Source: Clostridium cylindrosporum DSM 605 (GTDB lineage: Bacteria; Bacillota; Clostridia; Clostridiales; Caloramatoraceae). From it: DNA of 64,000 nt. The DNA lies in assembly GCF_001047375.1 (NCBI RefSeq), contig NZ_LFVU01000005.1, positions 1-64,000 of the forward strand. The letters are read 5' to 3'. The position numbers were made by a program, and so were the translations under genes. The notes under the pieces were generated by a model. The model did not search any database, had not been told where the DNA came from, and worked only from the letters and a program-made list of their open reading frames with translations. Shown here one piece after another: positions 26,272 to 34,875 of this stretch (position 1 is its first letter; every line of letters starts with the position of its first letter).

Positions 26272-27222
26272 TTATCCTCCTATTCTTACCATTTCTCTTC
26301 CACTTTTACTTATATTATCTGTATCAAGTGTATGTTTTTCATATTTTTTCAGTATACCTTGATTTAGTACTTCTTTAAGAGCATCTGAATCATTTATAAA
26401 TGGTCCAAGATCAACTTCACCTAGATTATGAAGACAAGTTTTAAGTTTTTTATCACTTGTTATTCTAATTCTGTTACAAAGATGACAGAATTTATGTGAC
26501 ATAGGTGATATAAATCCAACTCTACCTTTGTGCCCCTCTAATTTAAAAAGTATAGCAGGTCCAGTACCTTCATTTTCTATTTCAGTATAATCCTTACCCA
26601 TTTTTACAATTATATCTTTAATGTCATCTGACTTTATACCCCTAAAGTCCTTTGCAGGACCCATTGGCATAAGCTCAATAAACCTTACATCTATAGGCAT
26701 ATCCTTAGTTAAATTTATAAAATCTTCAATCTCATTATCATTATATCCTTTTATAGGAAGCATATTAAGCTTTACAAAAATTCCTAGTTCTACTGCCTTT
26801 TTTATACCATTAAGTATCCCTTCCACATTTCCACCTGTAATATTCTTAAAAGTTTCAGGTTTAAGTGAATCAAGGCTAATATTTATTCTTGTAAGTCCTG
26901 CTTCCTTTAAGTCATAAATTTTTTTATCAAGTAAAACTGCGTTAGTAGTAATTGCTATATCCTTTATTCCAGGTATTTTTTTAGTATCTTTTATAATATC
27001 AACGATATCATTTCTAACTAATGGTTCTCCACCTGTAAACCTTACCTTTTTTATCCCCATTGATGCCAAAGTTACTAATATCTTATTTACATCTTCTCTT
27101 GTAATCTCTTCTTCTCCCCTTGGAACATATCCCTCTGGCATACAATAAATACACTTTAAATTACATTTTTCCGTAAGGGATATTCTAACATAATCAATAT
27201 CCCTATTGTAGTTATCTCGCAT
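26272..27222 (-). CDS. moaA: GTP 3',8-cyclase (radical SAM)
   Basis: 316 residues. The N-terminal radical SAM cluster is CNLKCIYC (CxxxCxxC, about 18-25) and the C-terminal GTP-binding cluster is CHLCNRIRITSDKKLKTC. FTGGEPLVR binds SAM. It ends in RxGG (VRIGG), the terminal double glycine needed for activity. Second-last step genes moaC and MOSC follow directly. Confidence 0.97.
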   Translation of the reverse strand: MRDNYNRDIDYVRISLTEKCNLKCIYCMPEGYVPRGEEEITREDVNKILVTLASMGIKKVRFTGGEPLVRNDIVDIIKDTKKIPGIKDIAITTNAVLLDKKIYDLKEAGLTRINISLDSLKPETFKNITGGNVEGILNGIKKAVELGIFVKLNMLPIKGYNDNEIEDFINLTKDMPIDVRFIELMPMGPAKDFRGIKSDDIKDIIVKMGKDYTEIENEGTGPAILFKLEGHKGRVGFISPMSHKFCHLCNRIRITSDKKLKTCLHNLGEVDLGPFINDSDALKEVLNQGILKKYEKHTLDTDNISKSGREMVRIGG

Positions 27223-27225
27223 ATT

Positions 27226-29121
27226 TTATCCTCCTAAAACAACTACCTCTCCAGCATTTGTAAGATCATAACCACCAATTTTATTTAACCTCTCCTTAAA
27301 ATCCTTTGATGTTATTATCTCTAGAAAAGTTTTTATTCTACAATCTTCGAGCATCTCTCTATTTAATATAATATCATAATCTTCACTACAAACGGGAATA
27401 AAATCTAATCCCATCATATTTGCTGCAGCGAGTACCCCAAGTCCACAATCTGCACTACCACCTTTAATCTGTGCAGCTACAGAAAGATGGGTTATCTCCT
27501 CTCTATCATAACCCTTAATTCGTGATTTGTTAACATCGAATTTTTCTATATTGTAGTCAAGAAGCATTCTAGTTCCTGATCCTTTTTGTCTGTTGACAAA
27601 GTTTACTCTCTCTAAGTCCTTGAAATCTCTAATGTTTAGAGGATTTCCCTTTTCGACAATAAATCCTTGAATACGTTTTAAAAATTTTATAATTACACAT
27701 TTTCCAAGATATTTTTCACAGTATTCTATATTATAAACTCCATTTTCACCTAGTAGATGACTTGGTGCTATGTGAGTTTCACCTCTTTTTAATGCCATAA
27801 TCCCTCCCATACTTCCTGTATGAGTTGAACTAAAGTTTAGACCATAGTCTTTAAAGTAATCTGCTATAATATCCATAGCAATATCATGACTCCCAATTGA
27901 TACAAGGGTATTATCTGGATTAAAGTCCTCTCTTAAAAGGTTAATATTTACCTTACTTGAAGCTTTAAGTCCCTCTACATCCTTTGGAATTATAAAGTAT
28001 CCATCAGCATTGGTAAGTGACATTGTAGTTCCTGCACCTTTTCCTACAGGTATAGCTATAACCTTTTCATCAACCTTACCAAGTTTCACTCTTATATACT
28101 CATCATTTTTAAGTGAAGATACTACCTTTCTTGAAAGATATGCATCAATTTTAGGATTTTTCTTTATAATATTTGTAATATTATTTAAAGCAGAATTAAT
28201 ACCTTCTTTTACAAGGCTTTCTATTACGAAAAATGCTGAAACAGGATATCCTGGAACCCCAAAAATAGGTGTATCATTAATAATTCCTAGACTCGCTGGC
28301 TTCCCTGGTTTAATTGAAATACCATGGAAGAACTTCTCTCCACAATCCTCAATTATACTTCCAGCATAATCACCTCTACCCTTAGAAGATCCTGCATTTA
28401 ATATAACCATATCACATTCCTCAGTTGCTTTCATAACTGCTGCTTTAAGGTCATCCTTATTATCCTTTACAACGTCATAACGAATTCCCTGAACCCCATA
28501 TGATTCAACTAACGCTTTAAACGTCCAAGAATTAAAATCTAGTAGTTCACCTTTAGAAGGAATATTGTCCCTACTTGAATCTATTATCTCATCACCTGTT
28601 GGAATAATCCCAACTTTAAGGTTTTTATATACCTCAACTTTTGTAATCTTTGAAGCAAGTAGTGATGATATATCAAGTGGAGTGATTTTTCTCTTTTTAG
28701 GTACTATCATCTCTCCAAATTGAATATCCTCCCCAATAGGTCTTACATTTTGATATGGTACATGGGACTTCCTAACAACATATCCATCAGAATCCTCAAC
28801 TAAGTCTTCCTTCATTATTACACAATCAAATGGTTCATTAATCGGGTCTCCTGTATCAACAACCTCAAACATATCTTCTCTTAAAGTAACTGGATTATTT
28901 GTATCCGCATTTAATGTATACTCAAAACGCGTAGCTATTCCATCCATTGCTGCTGCTGTAAAGTGAGGTGAGGATATTTTCGCATAATGTGCCTTATAAG
29001 TTATTCTTGAAAGCGCATCAACAGTATCTACTATCTCACTTTCTAAAACAATTTTACTACATACCTCCCTAGTTATTTCAATAGCTTCATCTAGGGGTGT
29101 ATTATTTAAATATAACTTCAT
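27226..29121 (-). CDS. MoeA-like protein fused to a periplasmic-binding-type domain
   Basis: 631 residues. Residues 1 to about 400 are a MoeA molybdotransferase module (PTGDEIIDSS; ILNAGSSKGRGDYAGSI; SIKPGKPASLG). The C-terminal 220 residues form a PBP-like domain (SIGSHDIAMDII; FVNRQKGSGTRMLLDYNIEK; GGSADCGLGVLAAANMMGLD), the fold that binds molybdate-like ligands. This fusion is known in Clostridia and archaea, usually paired with a stand-alone MoeA, as here. It probably inserts or senses Mo or W. Confidence 0.9.
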   Translation of the reverse strand: MKLYLNNTPLDEAIEITREVCSKIVLESEIVDTVDALSRITYKAHYAKISSPHFTAAAMDGIATRFEYTLNADTNNPVTLREDMFEVVDTGDPINEPFDCVIMKEDLVEDSDGYVVRKSHVPYQNVRPIGEDIQFGEMIVPKKRKITPLDISSLLASKITKVEVYKNLKVGIIPTGDEIIDSSRDNIPSKGELLDFNSWTFKALVESYGVQGIRYDVVKDNKDDLKAAVMKATEECDMVILNAGSSKGRGDYAGSIIEDCGEKFFHGISIKPGKPASLGIINDTPIFGVPGYPVSAFFVIESLVKEGINSALNNITNIIKKNPKIDAYLSRKVVSSLKNDEYIRVKLGKVDEKVIAIPVGKGAGTTMSLTNADGYFIIPKDVEGLKASSKVNINLLREDFNPDNTLVSIGSHDIAMDIIADYFKDYGLNFSSTHTGSMGGIMALKRGETHIAPSHLLGENGVYNIEYCEKYLGKCVIIKFLKRIQGFIVEKGNPLNIRDFKDLERVNFVNRQKGSGTRMLLDYNIEKFDVNKSRIKGYDREEITHLSVAAQIKGGSADCGLGVLAAANMMGLDFIPVCSEDYDIILNREMLEDCRIKTFLEIITSKDFKERLNKIGGYDLTNAGEVVVLGG

Positions 29122-29125
29122 ATTA

Positions 29126-30316
29126 TCACCTCATAACCTTTACTTTGTCACCTTTTTGTAATCCTTCAACATCTCTATCTATTTTAACTATTCCATCACA
29201 TTTAGCCATAACACTCATTGCAGAAGATTTAGCATGTATAGGATAAGCTATACCATCTTTAATAGTTACAGTAAGATATTCCTCACGCCCACGGGCCTTA
29301 TGGTAATTCTCTCCGAATTCTAAAGTTTGTTCTATTTTATTAGCCCTTCTTCCGTACATTTTATCTATTAATTTTGAAATAACAAATTTATAAATAATTG
29401 TGCAAGCAAGTGGATGTCCTGGTAGTCCTACAATATACTTATTACCTTCACATTTAGCCATAAGAGTTGGTTTTCCTGGCTTTACTGCAAGTCCATGGAA
29501 CATTAACTCTCCAAGGGCTAACATGGTTTTTTCACTAAAATCCTTATTTCCCGCTGAACTTCCACCGGATAAAAACACTATATCATTTTCACTTAAGGCT
29601 TTTTTAACAGCACTTAAAATACCCTCTTCAACATCTTTTAATATTCCATAGTGTGTAGATATACATCCATCTTCTCTAGATGCAAATGTAAGAAATGGTC
29701 CGTTTGTATCCTTTATCTTTGGAATTTCTATATTCTCTTCTATACTAAGAAGCTCATCACCTGTTGATATAATTCCAACCTTAATTTGCCTTTTAACCTT
29801 TACCTTAGTAATTCCAAGGGATATTAAAATAGCAATGTGAGTTGAATTTATTGTTGTGCCCTTTAATATTACTTCTTTTCCCTTTTTAATGTCTTCATCC
29901 TCAGCTACAACATTCTCAAGTGTCGATACTGATTTATTTATAAGGGCTTCGTCACCTAAAAATTCAACATCTTCAAGCATAACAACGCTGTCTGCGCCTT
30001 CTGGAATCATTCCTCCTGTAGGAACGTAACTACACTCCATATCCGCTAATTCTAAACTAGGTTTTTTTCCTATCTCAATATTCTCTTTAAACGACAAAAT
30101 TGCTGGCATAGTTTCACTACACATATAGGTATTACTAGACTTTACAGCATATCCATCTACAGCTGATCTTCTAAAACCTGGTATATTGATATTCGATATT
30201 ATATCTTCAGATAAAACTCTTCCATGAGAATCTAGTATATCTATCTCTTCAGAGTCAACTTCACTTATACTTTCAATTAACTTTTCAAATTCGTAGGTAG
30301 AAATAACTTTTAACAT
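29126..30316 (-). CDS. moeA: Molybdopterin molybdenumtransferase
   Basis: About 396 residues. It inserts molybdate (or tungstate) into adenylated molybdopterin. Seen: GFRRSAVDGYAV, YVPTGGMIPEGADSVVMLED, STGDELLS, SGGSSAGNKDF and the catalytic PGKPTLMA. Start placed at ATG 30316 behind GGAGGAG; an earlier in-frame GTG overlaps this site. First gene of the moeA-moeA/PBP-moaA-moaC-MOSC operon. Confidence 0.96.
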   Translation of the reverse strand: MLKVISTYEFEKLIESISEVDSEEIDILDSHGRVLSEDIISNINIPGFRRSAVDGYAVKSSNTYMCSETMPAILSFKENIEIGKKPSLELADMECSYVPTGGMIPEGADSVVMLEDVEFLGDEALINKSVSTLENVVAEDEDIKKGKEVILKGTTINSTHIAILISLGITKVKVKRQIKVGIISTGDELLSIEENIEIPKIKDTNGPFLTFASREDGCISTHYGILKDVEEGILSAVKKALSENDIVFLSGGSSAGNKDFSEKTMLALGELMFHGLAVKPGKPTLMAKCEGNKYIVGLPGHPLACTIIYKFVISKLIDKMYGRRANKIEQTLEFGENYHKARGREEYLTVTIKDGIAYPIHAKSSAMSVMAKCDGIVKIDRDVEGLQKGDKVKVMR

Positions 30317-30365
30317 AATCTCCTCCACTATATTCTCTATGGTATAATCATATTGTCGAAATTCT

Positions 30366-30393
30366 TTTATATTTTTGATTATTTTTTCGTCAA
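30366..30393 (-). promoter_or_regulatory. Promoter of the molybdenum cofactor operon
   Basis: TTGACG (30388-30393), 16-base spacer, TATAAA (30366-30371). No Moco-riboswitch-like fold was recognised in the 30317-30591 divergent gap, which is very AT-rich. Confidence 0.6.
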
Positions 30394-30591
30394 AATACTA
30401 ATTATAATATTAGTATATATGAATTTCTCAAATAATCATATATTTATAAAGCATATGGACAACATTTATCTATAGAAAATGACAATCTTTTTATTTTATA
30501 ATTAAAGTATAACTATATTCTTTACATTTTTACACTTTAATTATACTAAATATCCTATAAACAAACCATAATTGTAGAAGGAGGACTAATT

Positions 30592-31092
30592 ATGAAAGCA
30601 GGAGTTATAACAGTAAGTGATAAAGGTTCAAAGGGACTACGTACGGATACTTCAGGACCTGCAATAAAAGAAATGCTAAAAACTATTGGATGTGAAACTG
30701 TTGAGTACACCATTGTACCTGATGAAAGGGACATAATAGCAAATGAAATTATAAGAATGAGCTCACTTGACCTTGATTTTATATTTACAACAGGTGGAAC
30801 AGGATTCTCAAAGCGTGACGTAACACCAGAGGCAACACTGGATGTTATTGAAAGAGAAGCACCTGGAATACCTGAGGCCATGAGATATCATTCATTAAAG
30901 ATTACTCCAAAAGCTATGCTATCTCGTGCTAAAGCTGGTATACGTGGAAACTCTATTATAATAAATCTTCCTGGAAGTGAAAAAGCAGTTAAGGAACACT
31001 TAGAAATAGTGTTACCTGTTCTAGATCATGCTAGAGGAATACTTCTTGGGCTTCATAGTGAGTGTGGAAATCATCCACATGATAAGATATAG
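30592..31092 (+). CDS. mog: Molybdopterin adenylyltransferase (MogA/MoaB family)
   Basis: 166 residues. It activates molybdopterin with ATP before metal insertion. TTGGTGFSKRDVTPEAT is the substrate-binding loop, and LSRAKAGIRGNSIIINLPGS the second conserved segment. Divergent from the moeA operon. AAGGAGGA precedes ATG 30592. Whether it is MogA or MoaB type cannot be decided here; both carry out adenylation. Confidence 0.93.
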   Translation: MKAGVITVSDKGSKGLRTDTSGPAIKEMLKTIGCETVEYTIVPDERDIIANEIIRMSSLDLDFIFTTGGTGFSKRDVTPEATLDVIEREAPGIPEAMRYHSLKITPKAMLSRAKAGIRGNSIIINLPGSEKAVKEHLEIVLPVLDHARGILLGLHSECGNHPHDKI

Positions 31093-31131
31093 TTTTCAAT
31101 TTAATTTTTTAAATATATAATTTTAAAGTTA

Positions 31132-31168
31132 AAATACCACTTACAAATTTAGTTTGTAAGTGGTATTT
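31132..31168. terminator. Bidirectional terminator
   Basis: AAATACCACTTACAAA and TTTGTAAGTGGTATTT form a 16-bp stem between the convergent mog and 2-hydroxyacyl-CoA-dehydratase-like genes. Confidence 0.85.
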
Positions 31169-31189
31169 ACTATTACATAATTAAAAATA

Positions 31190-32332
31190 CTATAGCATTT
31201 CTATAAATGCTTCTAATCTTGTTCTAACTTGTCCAACATCTGATGATGAGTAGTTAGTTTCAAGGTTCATGAATCCAACTTTATTTTCATTACATACTTT
31301 CTTTACGCTAAAGCTTTCTACAGCGTATGTATGACATGCTTGAAGAGTTATATCTATAACTCCATCAACCTTATATTCTTCAATTAATTCATCTAGAAGC
31401 TCCATTCTTCCTGTATTAGGTGACATAACAGAACATGGAATGCTTAGATACTTCTCAGCTAGTGCATCATATACATCCTTTGTTTCATCTACATTAACAC
31501 ACTTTTCCTTAATTCCACTACAGTTTTCAAAGCATACAACTACTCCACCAACTTCTTCAACTGTTTTTACTACCTTTTCAGCTACTCCACCTGATGGGCA
31601 ACCTGTTATAAGTATTCTTTTTGAATCCTTTGATACAGGACTATTTCCAGTTGCAGCAACTTCTTGAAGGCCAGAAATCATTTCTCTTAGCTCATTATTT
31701 TTAGCCTCTACATCTACAACGAAATTAGTAGCATCAAATATCTTATGCATTTCATATCCTGATATTGGAGGCGGATCAAGCTTTGATAGACTATAAATTT
31801 CTTTTAAAAGGTTTCTTTGTTCATTTTTAACCTTTATAGATTTCTTTATAGCCTCTTCTGTTATAACTACCCCAAAATCCTTTTCAAGCTTTTCCTTAAG
31901 CTTTATCATTTCACCTTTCCATAGGCTTAAAGCAACTGGGTCATTTTGTCTATGTGGAAGTTGCATTACATGTACATTTTTTATTTCTCCTAGAAGCTCG
32001 TACATCTTTTTCTTTCCATCACATGTTGTTTCCCCAACAATCATGTCAGCAAAATATATGAAAGGACACTTATCAGTGATAGCAAAGCCATATGATGCCT
32101 TAATAAGTGGACAAAGATTCTTTGGCAGATGCTTTTCAGCATCCTCTACTGTTTCATCACTTACTGAACATACACTTATAGGCATTGCCCCTGCTGCGTC
32201 AATTATTTCCCAAGGAGTATAAGTACAATAAGTCCCTACTACTTTTTTCCCTGCATCCTTTGCAGCCTTAACATTTAAAAAGTTATTTTTTCTAGCTTCT
32301 GCAAAGCTTTCAAATTCCTTTGGCATTTCCAT
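31190..32332 (-). CDS. 2-hydroxyacyl-CoA dehydratase family, double-cubane-cluster-type protein (YjiM-like)
   Basis: 380 residues from ATG 32332. One polypeptide of the HgdB/FldBC superfamily, with cysteines at 36, 55, 74, 89 and 104 and further ones in ITGCPSGG, CFENCSGIKEKC and LQACHTYAVES. Stand-alone family members of this size paired with a single activase (E. coli YjiM, the Carboxydothermus DCCP) carry a double-cubane 8Fe-9S cluster and reduce small molecules at very low potential. No second dehydratase subunit or CoA-transferase is adjacent. Start chosen behind GGGGG. The natural substrate is unknown. Confidence 0.83.
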   Translation of the reverse strand: MEMPKEFESFAEARKNNFLNVKAAKDAGKKVVGTYCTYTPWEIIDAAGAMPISVCSVSDETVEDAEKHLPKNLCPLIKASYGFAITDKCPFIYFADMIVGETTCDGKKKMYELLGEIKNVHVMQLPHRQNDPVALSLWKGEMIKLKEKLEKDFGVVITEEAIKKSIKVKNEQRNLLKEIYSLSKLDPPPISGYEMHKIFDATNFVVDVEAKNNELREMISGLQEVAATGNSPVSKDSKRILITGCPSGGVAEKVVKTVEEVGGVVVCFENCSGIKEKCVNVDETKDVYDALAEKYLSIPCSVMSPNTGRMELLDELIEEYKVDGVIDITLQACHTYAVESFSVKKVCNENKVGFMNLETNYSSSDVGQVRTRLEAFIEML

Positions 32333-32353
32333 AATCAAAACCCCCAAACTAAA

Positions 32354-33109
32354 TTATTTATCTTTCCCAAGTAATGCTGCTCCAAGTGCACCTGCAAATC
32401 TACCAAGAGGTGATGTTTCAACCTCTGCATCAAGCTTCTTAGATAGCTGCTTTATAAAATAAACATTCTCACACAGTCCACCTGTTAAGAAATATTTACT
32501 AACCTTATTGTGTTTATGACATATAGTTTTAACCTTGCTTGCTATAGAATCTATAACTGCAAATGCTATATCTTCTTTCCTAGCTCCTGAACCAATTAAA
32601 CTAATAACCTCTGATTCTGCAAATACAGTACACATAGAACTTATAAATGTACCTTCCCCTTCTATAGAAAGCCTAGAAAGCTCTATAATATCAAGGCCTA
32701 GGATATTTGCCATGACCTCTAAGAATCTACCTGTTCCTGCTGAGCATTTATCATTCATTAGAAAGTCTTGAACCTTTCCACCTTCTATAGTAATAACCTT
32801 AGTATCTTGTCCACCTATATCAAGAACAACACCGTCTTCACCAAACATATGCGCTGCTCCTACCCCATGACAAGTTATTTCTGTTATCTTTTTATCTGCA
32901 AATGGAACACTTACTCTTCCATATCCTGTTGATACAAAGTAAGCATTATCCTTATTTATTCCCATCTCTTCAAGTTCATCTTTAACAGAGTTTGCTGTTT
33001 CAACACTACTCCAGCCTGTTGGCTTTATTATCTTATGAATTATTTCCTCATTCTTCAAAACTATTACCTTACAAGATGTAGACCCTATATCAATTCCTAC
33101 TTTATACAT
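32354..33109 (-). CDS. BadF/BadG/HgdC-type ATPase, reductase of the double-cubane protein (YjiL-like)
   Basis: 252 residues. An ASKHA-fold ATPase that drives electron transfer to its partner with a [4Fe-4S] cluster bridging a homodimer. DIGSTSCKVI (about 6-15) is the phosphate-1 loop, DIGGQDTKVI phosphate-2, and the cluster cysteines lie in MNDKCSAGTGRFLEVM and SSMCTVFAESEVISL. Start taken at ATG 33109 behind GGGGGAAGAA; 30 further residues upstream are spurious. 21 bases upstream of the partner gene, so cotranscribed. Confidence 0.92.
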   Translation of the reverse strand: MYKVGIDIGSTSCKVIVLKNEEIIHKIIKPTGWSSVETANSVKDELEEMGINKDNAYFVSTGYGRVSVPFADKKITEITCHGVGAAHMFGEDGVVLDIGGQDTKVITIEGGKVQDFLMNDKCSAGTGRFLEVMANILGLDIIELSRLSIEGEGTFISSMCTVFAESEVISLIGSGARKEDIAFAVIDSIASKVKTICHKHNKVSKYFLTGGLCENVYFIKQLSKKLDAEVETSPLGRFAGALGAALLGKDK

Positions 33110-33439
33110 TTCTTCCCCCTGTAGCATTTTAATTATGTTAATTACAAACATAAATCTTTCTATATATATTCTCTCAATATCTAAGTAAAAATTCCACACA
33201 TTCCGTAGTTATATAGAAAATTACAATATCATCAAGTTTACATATAGTATATTCCTATACAAAATAATACATATTTATATATTTAAACTAGACTTTTCTA
33301 CAAAATAATTTCTAATTACAATCAACTTATAAGCTAATGTTTTCCATTTGTTCATTTTGTACACTTTTCTTTTACACTTGCAACTTTTTTTTAATATATA
33401 ATAAATACTTTCTTAATATATTAGTGATATGATTAAAGT

Positions 33440-33550
33440 ATAGTTTTAAACATTTCCCACGAATAAAACTATTTATTTATGCTAAATACCCCTTTAGCAT
33501 ATACATTCCATTTCTGATAGAAGTTATCTCTTTCGATAACTTCTTTTTAT
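33440..33550 (+). ncRNA. Candidate structured sRNA with three hairpins
   Basis: Three successive hairpins fill the stretch: ATAGTTTTA/TAAAACTAT (33440-33472), TATGCTAAA/TTTAGCATA (33478-33501, loop TACCCC) and AGAAGTTATC/GATAACTTCT (33519-33544) ending in TTTTTATTTT. The last is a textbook terminator, yet no ORF lies on this strand in the whole 33110-33602 gap. Loops 1 and 2 carry exposed TTTCCC and CCCC, like Firmicute sRNAs that pair with ribosome sites. TATGAT at 33428-33433 could be the -10; the -35 is weak. No known family matched. Confidence 0.55.
33519..33550 (+). terminator. Terminator of the candidate sRNA
   Basis: 10-bp perfect stem, 6-base loop, T-tract. It points away from any annotated plus-strand gene. 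Confidence 0.85.
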
Positions 33551-33555
33551 TTTCT

Positions 33556-33592
33556 TATAAAAAAGGTAGAGATCAGTCAATCTCTACCTTTA
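33556..33592 (-). terminator. Terminator of the ilv operon
   Basis: AAAGGTAGAGAT (33562-33573) and ATCTCTACCTTT (33580-33591) with A-run to the left, giving U-tract on the minus strand. Confidence 0.85.
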
Positions 33593-33602
33593 AATATTTA
33601 TA

Positions 33603-34841
33603 TTAATATATTTTATCTATACTATAACCTTGCTTATTAAGTGAAGCTATAATCTCATTTATGTGGTCATGTCCATTTGTTTCAACAGTTATTTCAAGTA
33701 ATACCTGTCTTAATCTATCTATTGCTTTAAATTGGTTATGCTCAAGCTTAATAACATTAGCGTTGCAATCTGCTAGTATTTGAGCAATTCTTAAAAGCTC
33801 ACCTGGGGTATCTTGAAGCTTAACAGAGAAACAGAACATTCTTCCCTTGAAAAGTAGACCTCTGTTAAGTAGTTCTGAAATCGTTACTACATCAATATTT
33901 CCACCACTTACAATTGATACTACCTTTTTCCCTGTTACATCAAGCTTTTTAAGTGCTGCAAGTGATAATGCACCTGTAGCCTCACAAACCATCTTATGCT
34001 TTTCCATAAGGGTATAAACCATTTCTGATAGTTCAAAATCATTAACTGTAATTATTTCGTCTACGTATTTTTTAACAACCTCAAATGTTTTATCCCCTGG
34101 ACACTTAACCGCACTTCCATCTGCTATTGTATCTACCTTTGAAAGTGATATAAGTTCACCCTTATCAACAGATTCTTTCATAGCCATAGCACCTATAGCT
34201 TCAACACCTATAACCTTAATATTACTATTAATGCTCTTAGCAGCAACAGCAACTCCACTTATAAGGCCCCCGCCACCTATTGGAACTAATATAATATCTA
34301 CATCTTTAAGCTCTTCTAGTATTTCAAGTGCTACAGTTCCTTGACCTGCCATAACTTCCCTATCATTAAAAGGATGTAAGAAAGTATATCCTTCTTCAGA
34401 TTCTAGTCTTTTAGCCTCTGCATATGCTTCGTCATAGCAATCACCAGTTAAGACAACATTTGCACCGAACTTCTTTGTAGCTTCAACTTTTACAAGAGGT
34501 GTAGTTTTAGGCATTACAATCGTTGCCTTTATTCCAAGCTTATTTGCAGCATATGCAACTCCCTGTGCATGATTTCCTGCTGAAGAAGCTATTAGTCCTC
34601 TATCCTTTTGTTCATCAGTTAAACTATTAACTTTATTATAAGCTCCTCTAATCTTAAATGACCCTGTTATTTGAAGGTTTTCAGGTTTAATGTATATATC
34701 ATTACCATATTCCTTACTAAAATCCATGCTGTAAATAAGCTTAGTATTATTAATAACCCCATCTAAAACTTTCTTCGCTTTTAATACGTCCTCAAAACTG
34801 ACTTCAACTGTATCATCATATCCTACGACTTCACATTTCAT
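33603..34841 (-). CDS. ilvA: Threonine ammonia-lyase
   Basis: 412 residues. It makes 2-oxobutyrate from threonine, feeding isoleucine synthesis. PLP lysine in GSFKIRGAYNK, glycine-rich phosphate loop PIGGGGLISG, and SSAGNHAQGVAYA binding the substrate carboxylate. A single C-terminal ACT-like domain (about 325-412, FSVKLQDTPGELLRIAQILA) rather than the two of E. coli IlvA. Last gene of the ilv operon, under the Ile T-box. Good ribosome site AGGGGG. Confidence 0.95.
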   Translation of the reverse strand: MKCEVVGYDDTVEVSFEDVLKAKKVLDGVINNTKLIYSMDFSKEYGNDIYIKPENLQITGSFKIRGAYNKVNSLTDEQKDRGLIASSAGNHAQGVAYAANKLGIKATIVMPKTTPLVKVEATKKFGANVVLTGDCYDEAYAEAKRLESEEGYTFLHPFNDREVMAGQGTVALEILEELKDVDIILVPIGGGGLISGVAVAAKSINSNIKVIGVEAIGAMAMKESVDKGELISLSKVDTIADGSAVKCPGDKTFEVVKKYVDEIITVNDFELSEMVYTLMEKHKMVCEATGALSLAALKKLDVTGKKVVSIVSGGNIDVVTISELLNRGLLFKGRMFCFSVKLQDTPGELLRIAQILADCNANVIKLEHNQFKAIDRLRQVLLEITVETNGHDHINEIIASLNKQGYSIDKIY

Positions 34842-34875
34842 TCTAAAAACCCCCTAAAACCTTTTAATTTGCAAA

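Noticed and set aside
30317-30591. Possible Moco riboswitch between moeA and mog
   Set aside because: No GC-rich conserved fold visible; AT-rich DNA with promoter elements only.
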